Below, one piece after another: positions 62,688-64,000 of a DNA stretch of 64,000 nt. The stretch is from Pseudomonas crudilactis. GTDB lineage: Bacteria > Pseudomonadota > Gammaproteobacteria > Pseudomonadales > Pseudomonadaceae. The DNA lies in NCBI RefSeq assembly GCF_013433315.1, contig NZ_WXVV01000001.1, forward strand, positions 372,001 to 436,000, in the 5' to 3' direction. Below the pieces are notes generated by a model. It saw nothing but the letters and a program-made list of their open reading frames with translations. It made no database searches and was not told where the DNA came from. Positions within the stretch are counted from its first letter, which is position 1, and every line of letters begins with the position of its first letter. The position numbers were made by a program, and so were the translations under genes.

Positions 62688-64000
62688 ATGAACACCACCG
62701 AAAGCCTCAAGGACTACCAACGGGTTCGCACCCTGGCGATCCGCTCGCTGTTCGAGATCATCGAGCAGTCGAGCGAAGGCACGGTGATTGTCGATCGCGA
62801 TGCCAACATCGTCTGGATGAACGAACGTTATGCCCGACGTTTCGGTCTCGAATCGGCTGCCGGCGCAATCGGCAAACCCTGCGAGAGCGTGATTCCCGGC
62901 AGTTTGCTGCGCGAAGTCGTGCGCACCGGCCGCCCCATTCTTCTGGACATGCAAGACACACCGAAAGAGCCGTTGGTGGTGATGCGCCTGCCGATCCACG
63001 ACGATGCCGGCACGGTGATCGGTGCGATCGGCTTTGCCCTGTTCGACGAATTGCGCACCTTGTCGCCAATGCTCAAACGCTACTTGAGCATGCAAGAGGA
63101 GCTGGCCTCGACCCGCTCTCTGCTGCGGGCACGGCAGACCAAATACAACTTCGCCCACTTCATCGGCACCAGTGCCGCCAGCCTCGAGGTCAAACGCCGC
63201 GCCCGACGCAGCGCCAGCGCCGAATCACCGGTGTTGCTGCTCGGCGAGACCGGCACCGGCAAAGAGTTGCTGGCCCAGGCCATCCACAGTGCGTCGCCGC
63301 GGGCACACAAAGCCTTCGTCAGTATCAATAGCGCGGCGATTCCCGAGGCATTGCTGGAAGCGGAGTTTTTCGGCACTGCGCCGGGCGCCTTCACCGGTGC
63401 CGACCGCAAGGGTCGTACCGGTAAGCTGCAAATCGCTCAGGGCGGGACGTTGTTTCTCGACGAGATCGGTGACATGCCGCTGCCCTTGCAGAGCAAACTG
63501 CTGCGTGTGCTGCAGGAAAAGGAGTTCGAGCCGGTCGGTTCCAACGACGTGATTCAGAGTGACGTTCGGGTGATTGCCGCGACTTCGACCGATCTGCAAG
63601 CGGCGATCAAACGCGGTGAGTTCCGCGCCGATTTGTACTACCGCCTCAATGTGTTGCCGATTCAGGTGCCGGCACTGCGAGAACGTCTTGATGACCTGCC
63701 AGCGCTCAGCGAAGCCATTCTTGAAGAACTGCGCAGCCAGCATGAACTGCACGGTGATGCGCTGGCATTGCTCGGACAGCACGCGTGGCCGGGGAACATT
63801 CGCGAACTGCGCAATGTGCTGGAGCGAGCGGCATTGCTCAGTGATGACTTGATGCTGACCGAGCAGGATATTCGTGCGGCGATTGGTACGTTGACGCCGG
63901 TTGAGCGTGGTTCTGGCCCACTGGCTGAGGTGGTGCCAGAGGAAACATTCGCCCAGGCACGCGAGCGGTTTGATCGGCAGTTGATTCAGTCTGCCCTCGC
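62688..64000 (+). CDS. PAS-containing sigma54-dependent transcriptional activator, 3' end outside window
   Basis: The frame starting at ATG 62688 (AGGAT upstream) is open to the last base, 437 codons. A PAS domain (about 20-135, IEQSSEGTVIVDRDANIVWM) is followed by an AAA+ domain with Walker A LLGETGTGKE, the sigma54 contact PGAFTGADRKG, Walker B GGTLFLDEIGDMPL and Arg finger region WPGNIRELRNVL. A Fis-type HTH should lie beyond the end. It activates sigma54 promoters, probably in response to a PAS-bound signal; target genes are not identified here. Confidence 0.9.
   Translation, partial: MNTTESLKDYQRVRTLAIRSLFEIIEQSSEGTVIVDRDANIVWMNERYARRFGLESAAGAIGKPCESVIPGSLLREVVRTGRPILLDMQDTPKEPLVVMRLPIHDDAGTVIGAIGFALFDELRTLSPMLKRYLSMQEELASTRSLLRARQTKYNFAHFIGTSAASLEVKRRARRSASAESPVLLLGETGTGKELLAQAIHSASPRAHKAFVSINSAAIPEALLEAEFFGTAPGAFTGADRKGRTGKLQIAQGGTLFLDEIGDMPLPLQSKLLRVLQEKEFEPVGSNDVIQSDVRVIAATSTDLQAAIKRGEFRADLYYRLNVLPIQVPALRERLDDLPALSEAILEELRSQHELHGDALALLGQHAWPGNIRELRNVLERAALLSDDLMLTEQDIRAAIGTLTPVERGSGPLAEVVPEETFAQARERFDRQLIQSAL

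Overview
The window looks like chromosomal DNA of a fluorescent Pseudomonas. The evidence is the galU and gor neighbourhood, gacA-uvrC-pgsA followed by tRNA-Gly, tRNA-Cys and tRNA-Leu, GacA with a TTG start, ada/alkB, modABC under a ModE operator, and a yej-type peptide ABC transporter. Most genes are GC-rich with strong codon bias. The exception is 2.4-11.2 kb, which is less GC-rich and ends in a clearly AT-rich stretch.

Layout. 1-939: end of a KfrA-like coiled-coil protein, convergent with gor (936-2294). 2401-10915: a minus-strand biosynthetic cluster sitting between gor and galU. In transcription order it holds a DAO-family flavin oxidase, an NPPY (PrmC-like) methyltransferase, an alpha-oxoamine-synthase-like PLP enzyme, then papB, papA and papC homologues (4-amino-4-deoxychorismate mutase, synthase and dehydrogenase), and after a hairpin a DHA2 efflux pump. 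This is a p-aminophenylpyruvate/p-aminophenylalanine pathway plus tailoring enzymes whose combined product I do not recognise. 11349-14436: galU and small lipoproteins or hypotheticals. 14529-17065: oxygenase, alkB and ada alkylation-damage genes. 17093-25685: acuI, a large repeat-rich exported protein, nitronate monooxygenase, modABC and topoisomerase IB. 25882-27014: small hypotheticals with strong terminators.

27355-46709 is a signalling region. It holds a Tat-exported alpha/beta hydrolase, a LysR regulator, two paralogous membrane histidine kinases, a FixJ-type regulator, two receiver-only proteins, two GlxA-type proteins (one without its HTH), a metallo-beta-lactamase-fold hydrolase, a small repeat protein, an NDH-2-like flavoprotein and an 1842-residue kinase-like/ATPase/GAF/PAS/histidine kinase. 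Four promoters here share one layout: an ATAC-N4-GTAT box, a second half-site about 21-22 bp on, and an ATGTAG-like element exactly 48 bp from the start of the box. This suggests one local regulon.

47562-52488: tRNAs, pgsA, uvrC, gacA, an acetyltransferase and a nitrilase-family hydrolase. 52640-54173: a class I DAHP synthase preceded by two tandem small reading frames rich in Phe, Tyr and Trp codons, with an intrinsic terminator between them. This is a strong transcription-attenuation signature for aromatic amino acid supply, which also feeds the chorismate-consuming pap cluster. 54225-62564: a hypothetical beta-rich protein, a lipase, a parvulin and a peptide ABC transporter (SBP-yejB-yejE-yejF). 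The window ends inside a sigma54-dependent regulator.
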